Assembly (NCBI GenBank): GCA_943736015.1
Contig: OX031069.1
Location: 41,140,728 to 41,204,727, forward strand
Origin: Tridacna crocea
Lineage: Eukaryota > Mollusca > Bivalvia > Cardiida > Cardiidae
DNA: 64,000 nucleotides
Direction of reading: 5' to 3'
The position numbers and the translations under genes are program-made. Under the pieces are notes generated by a model. That model worked only from the letters and a program-made list of their open reading frames with translations, had not been told where the DNA came from and ran no database searches. Of this stretch, positions 22,760-34,318 are shown one piece after another; the first letter of the stretch is position 1, and each line of letters starts with the position of its first letter.

Positions 22760-22825
22760 CGGACATTTCAGATTCAAGATCAGGCTGCACGTTCTGAGCA
22801 CTCTGATCTTGATCTTCACTTTCCG
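22760..22825. mobile_element. Family B palindrome
   Basis: CGGACATTTCAGATTCAAGA to GATCTTCACTTTCCG, with mismatches in the inner arms (GGCTGCAC/GAGCACTC). Confidence 0.65.
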
Positions 22826-23042
22826 TTCAAGCCCAGTTATTCGAGTAAAAATATCCAAAGGGTTAATATACCCAGTTAAGTACAATATATCTCCTGTAAC
22901 TACCGTGTTATCTTAGTGAGGAACGCCCATAGTTTTGACTCAATAGAAATTACTGAAAATATCAGCAGTCGACCTATCGAACGTTTTTAGTTTTAAATAT
23001 ATTTATTTTATATCGATCGAGAGAAAAGTTCTGACAACCTAT

Positions 23043-23125
23043 GGTCGGTTTTCTTGAAAAACCTCGTAACTACAGCTTATTTCAAGCTGTAGTTATGAGT
23101 TTTTTTTTTCTTGAAGAAAACCGAC
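23043..23125. repeat. Hairpin with ~35-bp arms
   Basis: GTCGGTTTTCTTGAAAAACC, then TAACTACAGCTT, loop, AAGCTGTAGTTA, a T-run, CTTGAAGAAAACCGAC. Possibly a tiny MITE; no second copy noticed. Confidence 0.6.
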
Positions 23126-23405
23126 ATTATACTAATCTCTGTCGATGCTTTCGAACGTTTGGTGGTGTAACACTGCTCTGACCTTCTTCTTGGACATAGT
23201 ATCAACATAAGAATATAAAGAACAGATATTTGAATGTTACCATCTAATAGTCGAATATGTTCCTATATTCATTTCATGAACTCCAGAACTTAGTTTTGCT
23301 GTCCAAACTATGAATGTCCGATTACTGGTACACCTCAAGGTACAATTGGTGAAAGTATCCAATCAAACACGCGCTCCCTTACAACTTTCCGGATAAGGAA
23401 TCAGG

Positions 23406-23840
23406 TTTATTTCATGCTTTCCGATAGAATATCGAGAAATAGCAGTGAAAATATTTTTCGATCTTACACTGGTATCACCAGTGAAAATACCGATTTTCAC
23501 GTTCTTGTTGCCTAGGTAAATTGCGCGTGCCTAGCAACCAGATGGGATATATGACGTAATATACCTTACATTTCTCGCGCTTGACGTAACGTTGCTATGC
23601 GGGAGGGGTACGCCACGGGGAATGAGGGAAAAGAATTGTACTGAATTTTGATAAAGCTCCTCCCAGAAAGGGTTAAAAGCATAAAATAAATAGAATATTT
23701 GTTTTTTTCGGTGCAAGATCGAAATTTAGTTCATCTCGTGAACACCATCGGTAATATTTTCACTCGTGGCTGCGCCACTCGTGAAAATATTACCGATGGT
23801 GTCCACTCGATGAAATAAATTTCGATCTTACACCGAAAAA
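23406..23840 (+). mobile_element. Family C element
   Basis: Complete body and hairpin. The CRE-like site has decayed here to TGACGTAA (about 23552). It abuts the next copy in direct orientation. Confidence 0.75.
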
Positions 23841-23855
23841 ATCAAATATCCTCTA

Positions 23856-24127
23856 TTTATTTCATGCTTTCCAGTAGAATATCGATAAATAGCAGTGAAA
23901 CTATTTTTCGATCTTACACTGGTACCACCAGTGAAAATACCGATTTTCACGTTCTTGCTGCCTAGGTAAATTGCGCGCGCCGAACAACCAGATGGGAAAT
24001 GTGACGTCATATACCTTACATTTCTCGCGCTTGACGTAACGTTGCTATGCGGGAGGGGTACGCCATGGGGAATAAGGGAAAAGAATTGTACTGAATTTTG
24101 ATAAAGCTCTTTCTTTCACCGAAAAAA
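23856..24127 (+). mobile_element. Family C element, truncated
   Basis: Body with TGACGTCA at 24002-24009; it stops at AAAGCTC and jumps to TTTCACCGAAAAAAG, so nearly the whole hairpin is deleted. Confidence 0.75.
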
Positions 24128-24426
24128 GAACAAAATCCTCTATGTATTAAGTTAGATTTTTTTGTGCAAAGAAGTCACTAGGTGGGCAGTAACAGTCGCA
24201 ATATCATTTTGATGCAAGACTTTTTTCACGGGCATAATACGATAATTACTTAACGCGAAAAGGATTGTTTGAATAGTAATTTCAAGCTCCAATATTTGTT
24301 GTAGTATATTCAATTGTTTGGTCCCATTCGAAAAAGATAACAATGGTGTGACACCTGATAGGTATTTCAACCAGAATCTCCCTGTCATCGTCAGGGAGCA
24401 TACATTGACCCTACTATTAAACATAA

Positions 24427-24635
24427 GAGCCCCAGGAAGAGGGACTGATTATTTTGATTTCAAAATTAGAAATATCAATTATTCTCCACTAAACCCTTTG
24501 TTGTGGGTACTCATTAGAATGGTCTCATCGAGGCGATTGTAATGAGTACCCACAACATAGGGTTTCAAAGTGAAATAATGGATTTAGAATACCATCAACC
24601 CCCCCCCCCCCTCCCCCTTCTTATCTGGAGCTCTG
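24427..24635. mobile_element. Family G MITE
   Basis: GAGCCCCAGGAAGAGGGA to CTTCTTATCTGGAGCTCTG. The inner palindrome AACCCTTTGTTGTGGGTACT / AGTACCCACAACATAGGGTT is the best preserved of the family. A poly-C run (24599-24612) lies near the right end. Confidence 0.7.
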
Positions 24636-24829
24636 AATAACACGATTATATTACGGATTCACAAGTATGTGACGGCTTGCTTGGTGCCATGGATCACGTA
24701 GATGCATTAAGTCCCCCTTTTTCAGAGCATGGTTCATGGAAACTTACCATCTTTTGATGGCTGAACATAGAAATTACTGAAGCACAAAAAAAATATTTTT
24801 ATCCTATAGGTTTGACAAAACAAGCGAAA

Positions 24830-24877
24830 GGTATAGATCCAGATCAGACTCGACATTCTGTGCAGTCTGATCTTGAT
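24830..24877. mobile_element. Family B palindrome, right end lost
   Basis: GTATAGATCCAGATCAGACT to GCAGTCTGATCTTGAT, then replaced directly by the X element. Confidence 0.6.
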
Positions 24878-25036
24878 TTAACCCTTTCAGCTCCCTCCAT
24901 AAAATCTGCAAAATCCCCAATTTCGCAAGCCAAGGGTGACCATCCACTACGCTACTCTACCCTTGGCGAATCGAACTTGATTTCGACAGTCCCGCTATAC
25001 GTGTATTTCTATTATGGAGCGAGCTGAAAGGGTTAA
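24878..25036. mobile_element. Family X MITE, TTAACCC ends
   Basis: 159 bp with ends TTAACCCTTTCAGCTC and GAGCTGAAAGGGTTAA and an inner inverted pair CCAAGGGTGACC / ACCCTTGG. It shares the TTAACCCTTT terminus with family A but no interior. Confidence 0.65.
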
Positions 25037-25190
25037 ATTCTATACCATGACCATGCTGCGTATCAAGGGCGTATTTACTTTGCTTTGTTATACGGTATGC
25101 AGCACGCGAAAAGGGGCATTGAGACACATTACGACTGAATGTAATTTTCTACCTGTGGTAAGTGTGGTATGGGACAACATCTAATGTTGA

Positions 25191-25256
25191 CGTAAAGTGC
25201 CGTCTCGGATTAGCCTGCGCGGACTGCGCAGGCTAATCCGAGACGACACTTTACGC
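25191..25256. mobile_element. Family J palindrome
   Basis: CGTAAAGTGCCGTCTCGGAT, TAGCCTGCGCGGACTGCGCA, mirror to ACGACACTTTACGC. Another copy lies at 58407-58480. Confidence 0.75.
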
Positions 25257-25439
25257 AAATGCCCAAAAGCCCCCTTTTCGTATATTGCAGTTAAAATCAA
25301 ACTGTCCTGTCAGCTTAAATATTTCAAGGCCGATTAGGGATGGGCTATCACAAACTAACTAGCTGTGACGACAGAGGGCAAGTTTTACGTTACGTTTCAT
25401 CTGATTTTAAACTTCAAAATCTGACAGTGCAAATCAAAT

Positions 25440-25585
25440 TGTATAAGGATCAATTCTCGACCACACGACAAGAGTTTAGACGTGTCCAAATTCAAAGTAT
25501 ATACTGACGAAAAATCATCGTTGGAAAATGCCGATTACATGCATTTCCTACTTTTCTCACTATGTTTTCAAACACCCTCTTATTT
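25440..25585. mobile_element. Family A MITE relic
   Basis: ACCACACGACAAGAGTTTAG and TCCAAATTCAAAGTATATAC are recognisable, the core hairpin barely so. Confidence 0.4.
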
Positions 25586-25698
25586 CATCTACGATGGCCT
25601 ACACTGATGCTGCAAAATAAATGAAAATTGTAAAAAACACCCCGTAAACTTTGCTATTTCAAAGGTATATTAGAAAGAAAATATATCTACTCATCGCG

Positions 25699-25815
25699 CA
25701 GTGTAGATCCAAGGTTACACTTTCTTAGCAGTCTGATCTGAATTTACACAGTTCAACACAGTGTTGATCCAATGCTACACTTTCTTAGCAGTCTGATCTT
25801 AATTTACACAGGTCG
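25699..25815 (+). repeat. Two 60-bp direct copies of half family B
   Basis: AGTGTAGATCCAAGGTTACA and AGTGTTGATCCAATGCTACA start 60 bp apart; each ends GCAGTCTGATCT(G/T)AATTTACACA. Confidence 0.7.
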
Positions 25816-25851
25816 AGAAAGTTTGGCGAGTTGCGCTTAGCAGCCTAAGGT

Positions 25852-26075
25852 TTAACCCTTTATCACACACTCCTGAGTTTTGAAGAAAAAGGCTTTCGAA
25901 AACATTGTGGGAAAAGGAGAAAATGCTAGTAACCAGCATTTTCTCCTTTTCCCGCAATGTTTTCTATCCTTCCCGAAACAATTTTCATTTTTTGAGCAAT
26001 GTTTATTTTGTCGTCAGCAATACCCTGAATTTGGACCGGCCTGAAATTTATATTGTCGTTTTGGTAAAAGGTTAA
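25852..26075. mobile_element. Family A MITE
   Basis: TTAACCCTTTATCACACACT to TTTTGGTAAAAGGTTAA; arms near perfect apart from CCCGCAATG. Confidence 0.75.
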
Positions 26076-26262
26076 AATCTCAGGATTATGTAGTAAAAGA
26101 TAAACCATTACATACCATTACAATAAATAAGTTATCACGGAAATGTTGTTATGAATACATTAACACAATTTCTGACTTTTTATCTTCATCTGAACGTGTG
26201 ATACCAGCTATCTTTACGTTGTAGTGATGGCCTCCCAGTTTGCATGGCTGTGATATGTATCC

Positions 26263-26695
26263 GTTTATTTCACGCTTTCTGTTAGGATATCGAGAAATAG
26301 CAGTGAAAATATTTTTTGATATTACACGGGTACGATCAGTGAAAATACGGATTTTCATTTTCTTCTTGCCTAGGTAAATTCCTCGTGCCTCACAACCAGA
26401 TTGAAATATGAAGTCATTTATCATACATTTCTCGCTCTTGACGTAATATTGTAATGCGTTAAGGGGTACGCCACGGGAAATAACGGAAAAAGAACTGTAC
26501 TTGATTTTGATAAAGCTCCTCCAAGAAAGGGTTAAAAGCATGAAATAAATAGAATATTTGTTTTTTTCGGTGAAAGATCGAAATTTATTTCATCTCGTGA
26601 ACACCATCAGTAATATTTTCCTCTCGGCTGCGCCAATCGTAAAAACATTACCGATGGTGTTCACTCGATGAAATGAATTTCGGTCTTTCACAGGG
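26263..26695 (+). mobile_element. Family C element, diverged
   Basis: Full layout but many substitutions; the CRE-like site has become TGAAGTCA (about 26408). Hairpin centre CTCGGCTGCGCC. A 130-codon minus-strand frame across it is fortuitous. Confidence 0.7.
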
Positions 26696-26760
26696 ACAAA
26701 AAACAAATATCTTCTATATCGTCAATCTTCCCAAAGTCTTGGTGGCTTGAGGGCATACTC

Positions 26761-26970
26761 TTAACCATTAACCACACAGCCCCCAAATTTAACGATGCAG
26801 GCGGAGAAGCCGTTTGTAAACATTGTGGAAAAAGAAGAAAATGCCCCTTTTTCTCACAATTTTTCTACACTTTCAAATACAAATTCCATCATTTTAGGTA
26901 CAGTTGTCGTCTGCAAATCATGGCTTACATTTAGACCTTGGCAAAATTTTGTCGTGTGTGACAGGGTTAA
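26761..26970. mobile_element. Family A MITE, loop deleted
   Basis: TTAACCATTAACCACACAGC to GTGTGACAGGGTTAA. The core lacks the tip of the hairpin (GAAGAAAATG joins CCCCTTTTTC). A 167-codon frame starting here crosses this element and the next one and is not a gene. Confidence 0.65.
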
Positions 26971-27160
26971 CCAGGCAACCAAATTTTATTTTATAGTTTA
27001 TGTGTCTATTTTTAGAAATGTTATGGGTAAAGAAATGACGTCATTTAAGCTTGGGGGAATTATTTTCCTCCTGCTGAAAATCTGGTTAATTGACTTGAGA
27101 TCACTAGTTTTAAAAGTGACATTCTTTGACAAAATAAGTAGAGGAAATATAATATATAAT

Positions 27161-27316
27161 TTATTTCGTCAGCCTGTGTTAATATGGGGAAATATTTGCC
27201 TCAAAAGGGAAAGGTCCGCGAAAATAACTCCTGCCTTACGGCACTCGATATTTTCGCATACCTTTCCCTTTTTTTTTGCAAATATTTCCCCATATTAACC
27301 ACAAACTGATGAAATA
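27161..27316. mobile_element. Family I inverted-repeat element
   Basis: TTATTTCGTCAGCCTGTGTT and AATATGGGGAAATATTTGC at the left; GCAAATATTTCCCCATATTA and ACAAACTGATGAAATA at the right; inner GGGAAAGGT/ACCTTTCCC. One copy in the window. Confidence 0.65.
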
Positions 27317-27399
27317 GACTCTATACACTGCAGTGTAAGTTATCGTTTGATTTGTGGCTTAATTTATGAATTTGCCTCTGAAAGGATAAAAACAGGACT

Positions 27400-27715
27400 T
27401 CAGAATGATTTCATGCTTTTCAGTAGATTATCGAAAACATAATCCTGGATCATGGTTGATATTTCATAGTTTCAACCAGTGAAAACATTTTCTTATTTCT
27501 CAATTGAATGCGGAAACAGTAGTTCGCGCACCACGTGAATAGGGCGTGCGACTCAACTCGCGTATATAACGTAATTTACGAGCATGCATTTACCGTACAT
27601 TTCTCGCGCTTTACGTAATATTGTAATGCGTTAAGTCAAAGGGGTATGCTACGGGGAAATACAAAAAAAAATCGTTGAAAAAACTCTCGATCTTTCACAA
27701 AAAAAACCTCAAATA
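27400..27715 (+). mobile_element. Family C element, decayed
   Basis: TTCATGCTTTTCAGTAGATT, ACATTTCTCGCGCTTTACG, GGGGTATGCTACGGGGAAA; the hairpin is reduced to CTCGATCTTTCAC. Confidence 0.6.
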
Positions 27716-28020
27716 TTTTATATTTAATCGAAAAGTGTAATTGTCCACTTGACATTTCAAAAACAAAAGAACACGCCGTGAAATGCTGGCGCAAAATCTA
27801 ATAACAACTTAAATGGCTACCTAGCCCAGTAGGAAATTTATTCTTTTTTTTTTTTCTTATATTTGTATTGCTTTTTGACTGGTATTTTGCCATTTAATAC
27901 GTAAGCCAATTAAATGATCTATCGCTTTTTCTTTGAGTTTAGTGCTATTACAAAAAAGTCTACCCCCCCCCTTCCCCCTGTTAGTCGTTGAACGGGTATT
28001 CAAGATATCTGGTTATAAAA

Positions 28021-28275
28021 GTGACCAATCACGCAAAAAAGCGACCAACTGGGAATTCTGTACATCAATTACATGAAAAAAAGTCAACGATAGTACAGGT
28101 CAGTCTAAGATGATAATTAAAAAATGATTGTATAATAAGGTACAATGACCGCTTTTTAAAAAGAAAATGTTAAAGCAAAAAGTATCAACCTTGGTCACCG
28201 TGCGCAATGCGGGCTGTCTGACCAGAGTTGACACTTTTGCAGTTCCCGAAAAGTCCCTTTTTGCGTGTTGAGTCA
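28021..28275 (+). mobile_element. Family K MITE
   Basis: GTGACCAATCACGCAAAAAA to TTTTGCGTGTTGAGTCAC, palindrome around GTGCGCAATGCGGGC. Confidence 0.7.
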
Positions 28276-28579
28276 CAAATATCCATTGGAAATGACAGTC
28301 AAGTTTAAGTACCCTTGGTTAAAGCGCCACTAAGTTCCCCATAGCCTGTTTAGAGTGTAACTTTTGGAAGACAAGGTATGTGAGTAAGCCATTGTCGTGC
28401 TGTGAGAGAGAGACTCTTCACAGCAATTTAAAATGTATCCAAACAAGAGACGCCAACTTCTGACTAACCGCCTTGTTTTGGACTACTCTTTAGTTTTTTG
28501 CTTATTTGCTAGCCCGTTGCCGAAGAGTCACGTGGACCAACCTGCATAGCTCAAGTGCTCGAGCGTAGGACTAGTGAAA

Positions 28580-29895
28580 TTGTCCACAGAATTTGATTCC
28601 ATCAAAAACTCTGGTTGCCATGGCAACCAAAGAAAATTTTCTAAGAAATTCTTCTTCTCTGAAACCACTTGTAAGATTTTGAAATAATTTCAAAGAGATG
28701 TTCCTTGGGTGACCTTTATCAAAATGTGTTCGCATAATTTTGATCCATAACAAAACATGGCTCTGGTGATGTGGGGCTACTTGCACTTATATGGATATGA
28801 AGAAATTCTTAAAATTTCTTCTTCTCTGAACCGGCAGGTCAGATTTTGAAATAATTTTGCAGAGATAGTCCTTGAGTGACCTTTTTCAAAAATTGCTCGC
28901 GAAGTTTTGATCCGTCAAGAAACGTGGCTCTAATGACTAGGGACTACTTGCACTATACGACCATTGAGAAATTCTTATTTTTTTCTCTGAAACCGCAGGT
29001 CAGATTTTGAAATAATTTCCAAGAAATGTTTCTTTGTTGACACTTTTCAAAATCTCTTCGCATAATTTTGATCCGTCGAGAAATATGGCGCTGATGATTC
29101 GGGGGAGGGGGAGGGGGGAAGAGAAAGAGGGGTAGGGGTGGGAGGGAAGGGGGCTACTTGCACTATACGGACATGAAGACATTTTCTTAAAAATTCTTCT
29201 TCTCTGTAACCGCTTGACAGATTTTTAAATAATTTCACAAAAATATTCCTTGGGCGACCCTTTACGCAAATTGTTCGAGAAATTTTGGTCCATCAAGAAA
29301 CATTGCTCCGATGGCTGTGGGCTATTTACCCTAAACGGACATAAAGTAATTTTTCAGAATTCTTCTTCTCTGAAGCCGCTGGTCAGATTTTGAAATAATT
29401 TCACGGAAATCTTCAGTCCATGGGTTTGTTAATAAAATTGTGATCTGTCGAGAAACATTGCTGCGGTGGTTGGGGCTATTTGCACGTTAGGGACATGAAG
29501 AGGAATTTATTCTTCTTCTCTGGAACGGCCGATCAGATTTTGGAATAATTTAAAAGAAAATTAATGTTCCTATGGTGACCCTTTTCAAAACTGTTATATA
29601 ATTCTTTATTCGTCGAAAAACAACCATTGCTGGCATCTGCATGTGGTGCTCTTGGTCGACTATGTTTTTAGTCACTATCGAGCTGGCGCTCTTCTTCAAG
29701 AAAGTGTCCATGGGTGATCTGTCCAAAAATTTATTTGCAGAATTCTGATCCATCACAATCATTGCTTTGGTGACATATTTTGAAATTATTTTTACTTGTG
29801 ACCTTTTCAAAATCGCTTGGCAAAATATGATTTCGATTCCAAATACCTAAAAATGGCTACGGTCATCTAAAAAATTCAGGTGAGCGATCCATGGC
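28580..29895 (+). repeat. Degenerate tandem block, ~150-220 bp units
   Basis: CTTCTTCTCTGAAACC, or a close form, recurs near 28658, 28815, 28975, 29193, 29362 and 29508. Each is followed by CAGATTTTGAAATAATTTC, TCCTTGGGTGACC, TTTTGATCC.TCAAGAAACAT and GGGCTACTTGCAC. A purine-rich insert (about 29100-29150) lengthens one unit. The block closes with TTCAGGTGAGCGATCCATGG. No frame is conserved across units, so I read it as non-coding; I remember this block from other bivalves. Confidence 0.7.
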
Positions 29896-30239
29896 CATCT
29901 TTGCCCTCTTGTTTACTATTTAAAAGATAGTTTTCTACATCAGCAAAAAATATGGATCCAGGTTAACTAGCACTGTCTGCGCACACTGACTTTGCTACAT
30001 TTAAATATTTTGCTTATTAAAGGACCAATGTGCGTATTACTCGGAAGCATTTAAAAAGGCAAAATGGATCCAGATAACGAGACGACTTGCTAAGTACAGA
30101 GTGACTAAAAGAAAAACAGAACCCATAAAATTCTTAATTAGACTACCCCCCAAAAAATAAAGCAAGTTTATTCTAGTTTTGTAAACGTGAACTTCTGTCT
30201 CTGTATAATTATAGCCAGAAAGTTCAGTAATCCAAGATG

Positions 30240-30600
30240 ATTTGCACGGAAGTTATGATCTTTCCAAAATATGTTCCAAACGTTCCGATTTGAGAGAGCG
30301 ATTTCAGGAAAGGCTGATTAGCAGTAAGTGTGACGTCAAGTAGGCAACTCATTCACCGGACTTGAATCCCCCAGATTTTTATCTGTAGGGATATCTGTCA
30401 GGTATTTGAAGAACTACGTGTATCAGAAGAAACCTCAAACAATTGGTGAACTCAAGGCTACCATGGTGGGAAAAATCTTCTGAGAGAAGTGCATGGAAAT
30501 GATTGACGTTTTGCGCACACATTTCGGAGAGATCATAACTGTTGTGCCAAAAGTCCTAGATATTGAAACGTCTGGGTTCTTTCGAACACAGATTGCAGTT
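30240..30600 (+). pseudogene. Mariner-type transposase C-terminal fossil
   Basis: Around 30350 the plus strand reads THSPDLNPPDFYL*GYL, the signature around the last catalytic Asp of mariner/Tc1-like transposases (SPDLxPxDFxLWGxL), with the Trp codon now a stop. Upstream RERFQERLISSKCDVK matches the usual F..R.IS..GD stretch. Downstream, after a frame change, KKPQTIGELKATMV and EKCMEMIDVLRTHFGEII fit the C-terminal tail. The N-terminal helix-turn-helix and first Asp are absent. At least one frameshift and three stops: dead. Confidence 0.75.
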
Positions 30601-30741
30601 CAAGGAAACAAAATTAGAATTATTTTATTTATTTTTTATCTGAGTAATTAAGATGTTTGTTGGTTTTTGGTCATCCTGCCTTACGAAGATGCGACAATCT
30701 TCCCTTTTTGACAGAGCCGTTCATGTTTGTTTCTGTAAGGG

Positions 30742-30800
30742 TTAACCCCATACCACACAATGACGACTTTTAGTATCGTCTGATTATTGCAAAGCATTAA
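30742..30800. mobile_element. Family A MITE end fragment
   Basis: TTAACCCCATACCACACAAT and GTCTGATTATTGCAAAGCAT only. Confidence 0.45.
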
Positions 30801-31675
30801 ACGGTAATGATGAGTGTAAGTTGATCAAAAAAGACAAGTGAGCCAATTCATGTGATTTATGTATAGCACATGTCAATTACATGCCCGTACCATTTAGCTA
30901 CTTTGACAGATTGTAAAGCACTTAGTTTATCGGGCATGTCGCGTATTGAAATGAATCTTACAGAGCAATAAAGAATGTTTTGATTGTGGCACACTTTTTA
31001 GCTATTCAGTTTGCTCTCATTATTCAATCGAAAACGCAAATAAAGAGCATTTTCTCCTTTTTTACCTCCAAAATCGAAATGCAGAAGATCAAAAAAACGA
31101 AGGAGAAATTAAATGAATCGAGCTAAAAAACATCAGTTCGTCTGTTTGACAGCGCCATATGTCAGTAATATGGCATAGGCGATGACTTCCACGAAAACCG
31201 GAAGCTAACCTATCCCGTTTTAACGAGGTAACTAAAACGCTTGAAGGTTTGCAATGTCAGGGAAAGCGTTCGTGTATTTACTTAAACGGAAAGTTTCCCC
31301 GATTTCGATAGGAACTTATTTGTGCTGAGGGCAGATTAAGTCTCGTAATTTAGCCTTATATCAACATTAATTTGTAAAGTTGTGATTCCAGATTATGCGA
31401 TATCTAACTTTGTGCTGTATCATATCAATAAACCGAAACGTATTTGTACCGCACTTCGTGAACCTCGTACACATTTGGGAAAGAAATAAAACCAGTCTAT
31501 AACTCACTTGGGCGTTAAGTGTGTCTATAGATGCTGTGTAGATCAAAATCAGGCTGCGGAGTAATACATATTATAAAAGTACATTCTGAAGTTCTTCTAG
31601 GATTGAAATTTGAAACAATTGTAAAATCTTGATAGACCAGATTTTTTAGCTTAACTTTCTATATCATTTAAAATG
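30801..31675. other. No gene; family B relic
   Basis: Only a family B arm (GTGTAGATCAAAATCAGGCT, about 31537) is recognisable. Confidence 0.4.
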
Positions 31676-31679
31676 AAAT

Positions 31680-32127
31680 ATTATTTCATGCTTTCCGCTG
31701 GGATATCGAGAAAAAGCAGTGCAAATATTTTTCGATCTTAAACTGGTTCCACTAGGCGATTATCGATAAATATCGATTTTCTTGTTCTCGTTGCCTAGGT
31801 TAATTGCACGTGACTCACAACCAGATGGAAATATTATGACGTCATTTACCTTACATTTCTCGCACTTGACGTAATATTGTAATGTGTTGCTATGCGGGAG
31901 GGGTGCGGCACGGGGAACAACGGAAATGAACTGTACTGGACTATGATAAAGCTCCTCCCAGAAAGGGTTAAAAGCATGAAATGAATAGAATTTTTCTTTT
32001 CGGTGAAAGATCGAAATTTATTTCATCTCGTGAACACCATCGGTAATATTTTCACTCGTGGTTGCGCCACTCGTGAAAATATTACCAATGGCGTCCACTC
32101 GATGAAATAAATTTCAATTTTTCACCA
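31680..32127 (+). mobile_element. Family C element
   Basis: Full length, TGACGTCA at 31837-31844, hairpin centre GTGGTTGCGCCAC. It pairs with the inverted copy 205 bp downstream. Confidence 0.75.
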
Positions 32128-32269
32128 AACAAAAAAAATATCCTCTATATCATCCTATCATCATAACAAAATTACATGTAGTATAATATTACCTCCCTGT
32201 TGTGAAAAGTTACAAAATACGTTGGAATGGAACCATTTCACCGCCATAGTCGAAAACTCGGGCTATTAT

Positions 32270-32310
32270 GGACAGCAAAGATCATTATCAGACTGCACAG
32301 AGACTGCACA
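32270..32310. mobile_element. Family B fragment
   Basis: GGACAGCAAAGATCATTATC and AGACTGCACAGA repeated; the mirror arm is lost. Confidence 0.45.
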
Positions 32311-32332
32311 GAAATAGAGGATATTTGTTTTT

Positions 32333-32784
32333 TCCGGTGAAAGATCGAAATTTATTTCATCGAGTGAACATCATCGGTAATATTTTCACGAGTGGCGCAG
32401 CCACAAGTGAAAATATTACCGATGGTGTTCACGAGATGAAATAGATTTCGATCTTTCACCGAAAAAAAAAAAAAACCCAAATATTCTATTTATTTCATGT
32501 CTTTAACCCTTTCTGGGAGGAGCTGTATCAAAATCTAGTAGAGTTCCTTTCTGTTATTCCCCGTGGCGTACTCCTCCCGCATAGCAACGCCCTACAATAT
32601 TACGTCAAGCGCGAGAATTGTATGGTAAATGACGTCATATTTCCCATCTGGTTGTCAGGCACGCGCAATTTACCAAAGCAACAAGAACATGAAAATAAGT
32701 ATTTTCACTGGTGGTACCAATGTAGGATCGAAAAATTTTTATCACTCCTATTTCTCGATATCCTACCGGAAAGCATGAAATAAA
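32333..32784 (-). mobile_element. Family C element, inverted partner
   Basis: Hairpin first, then body with TGACGTCA at 32630-32637, ending CTCGATATCCTACCGGAAAG. With 31680-32127 it makes a roughly 1.1-kb imperfect inverted repeat with hairpins facing inward. Confidence 0.75.
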
Positions 32785-32789
32785 TTTCT

Positions 32790-33415
32790 TTTCATCACTG
32801 TAAAAATAATAAAAATACCCATACTTGGCTTTACAAAGAGCATAATTACATTTTAGAGCGGTAAGAGCAGTCATTCTGGTCGTATATATGGAATTAGATA
32901 GATGTATGTTTTTCTTTGAAACATTTGAGCAATAAGATTACATTCAGTGAAAATGTGCAATTTTGACACGAGGTGGTCAAATTTCAGATATGACGTCATC
33001 ATGCCGATTTGAAGACGAACCCCCGTAATCCATGCATGCTACTGATCAAGTGACATTCCAACAAGTCTTTGCAAAACTCTGGAAATACTGAAAGAGCCTA
33101 CATAGGTTTCCAAGAAAATAAAAATGGCAAAAAAAAAGCCTTTTTCTTACTTTTGTCTTTCTTTTTTACAGAAGATTTTACATCTGTCGCCAATACTTTA
33201 ATGAGTAATAGATTACTTTTTTTTTTAAATTCGATCAGGTCCTTTTTAACCATATTGTGTCTCATCACATGATGATTCCCTATCATGAACAGATGTTGCA
33301 AAATAAACAAGAGCAATAAAAAACAATTTAAGTGTAGAGAACCCATTTAATAGTATATCTTTTGTACTTTGTATATAGTGCATAGACGCCCTAAAAGGAG
33401 AATTTTAAAAGTACA
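32790..33415. other. No recognisable feature
   Basis: AT-rich; the 82-codon Lys-rich minus-strand frame is low complexity. Confidence 0.4.
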
Positions 33416-33420
33416 TAATC

Positions 33421-33514
33421 AGAGCTCTAGATAAGAGGGAGTGATGGTTATCTAAATCTGTTATTTCTCTTCGAAACCCTATGTTGTAGGTACTCATTAG
33501 AATCGTGTCGATGA
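33421..33514. mobile_element. Family G MITE, left half
   Basis: AGAGCTCTAGATAAGAGGGA to TAGAATCGTGTCGATGAG, stopping at the centre of the inner palindrome. Confidence 0.6.
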
Positions 33515-33573
33515 GTAAAAGGTCATTTACCAACAATATTGTTTAAATGACCGGCTAGCTGACTAAACGGTAT

Positions 33574-33770
33574 TTAACCCTTTCCCAAACAACAACATTT
33601 AAGACTGGTCCAAATTGAAAGCACTTGCAGACGACAAAATAGATCTAACTCAAAAATTGAAATTTGTTTCTAGCAGGGTAGAAACATTGCGGGAAATGGA
33701 GAAAATGCTGGTTACCAGCATTTTCTCCTTTTCCCACAATATTTTCAAAAGACTTATATCTCAGGGTTAA
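33574..33770. mobile_element. Family A MITE
   Basis: TTAACCCTTTCCCAAACAAC; core GGGAAATGGAGAAAATGCTG; right arm shortened, ending TCAGGGTTAA. Confidence 0.7.
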
Positions 33771-34318
33771 TGCATCTTTTTACCTGGAGACAATCCAGAT
33801 TATTGCAAGACCAGACGATTCATGAGAGATTTTTTCTCATTCGAAATTCAGAAAATTTACCAATAGCAAGCAATGTCGACTCACATCAGTCTGCACAGAC
33901 TGCACAATTTGACCTGGTTCGAGATTATTGTAAAGGTATTTTACGATCTTTTCAAAGAAGCATGACGCATATTGTATTCATGTAATATGAAACACAGCTA
34001 ATTGAGCAGGACGGAGTTTCACCGTTTTCTTTAGCTCATTACGTAATATTTGTGAAATATTGAACAGCTGCTGAAGTAGTGCAGAAAGAGAATAAAAAAA
34101 AAAGATGTTGAGTACAGATTAGCCTATATTTGATAAGAAAACAACAACCTTGAGTTCATTGGCAAACAGACACGTGACGTGAATTGGTCAAAGAGCGTAT
34201 CTTCAAACTTCAAGAGTGCATAATTCACACCCTGTGAGGTATTTTCTTCTGCACTTTTAGCTGAAGAGCCATACATTTTTTTTCTCCTTGTCATTCTATT
34301 TTATAATTCACATATGTT

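Noticed and set aside
26149..26541. 130-codon minus-strand open frame
   Set aside because: It translates a family C body; related frames appear in other C copies only because the DNA repeats.
26795..27298. 167-codon plus-strand open frame, the longest in the window
   Set aside because: It runs across a family A MITE and the inverted-repeat element I; its residues follow the repeat sequence and show no domain.
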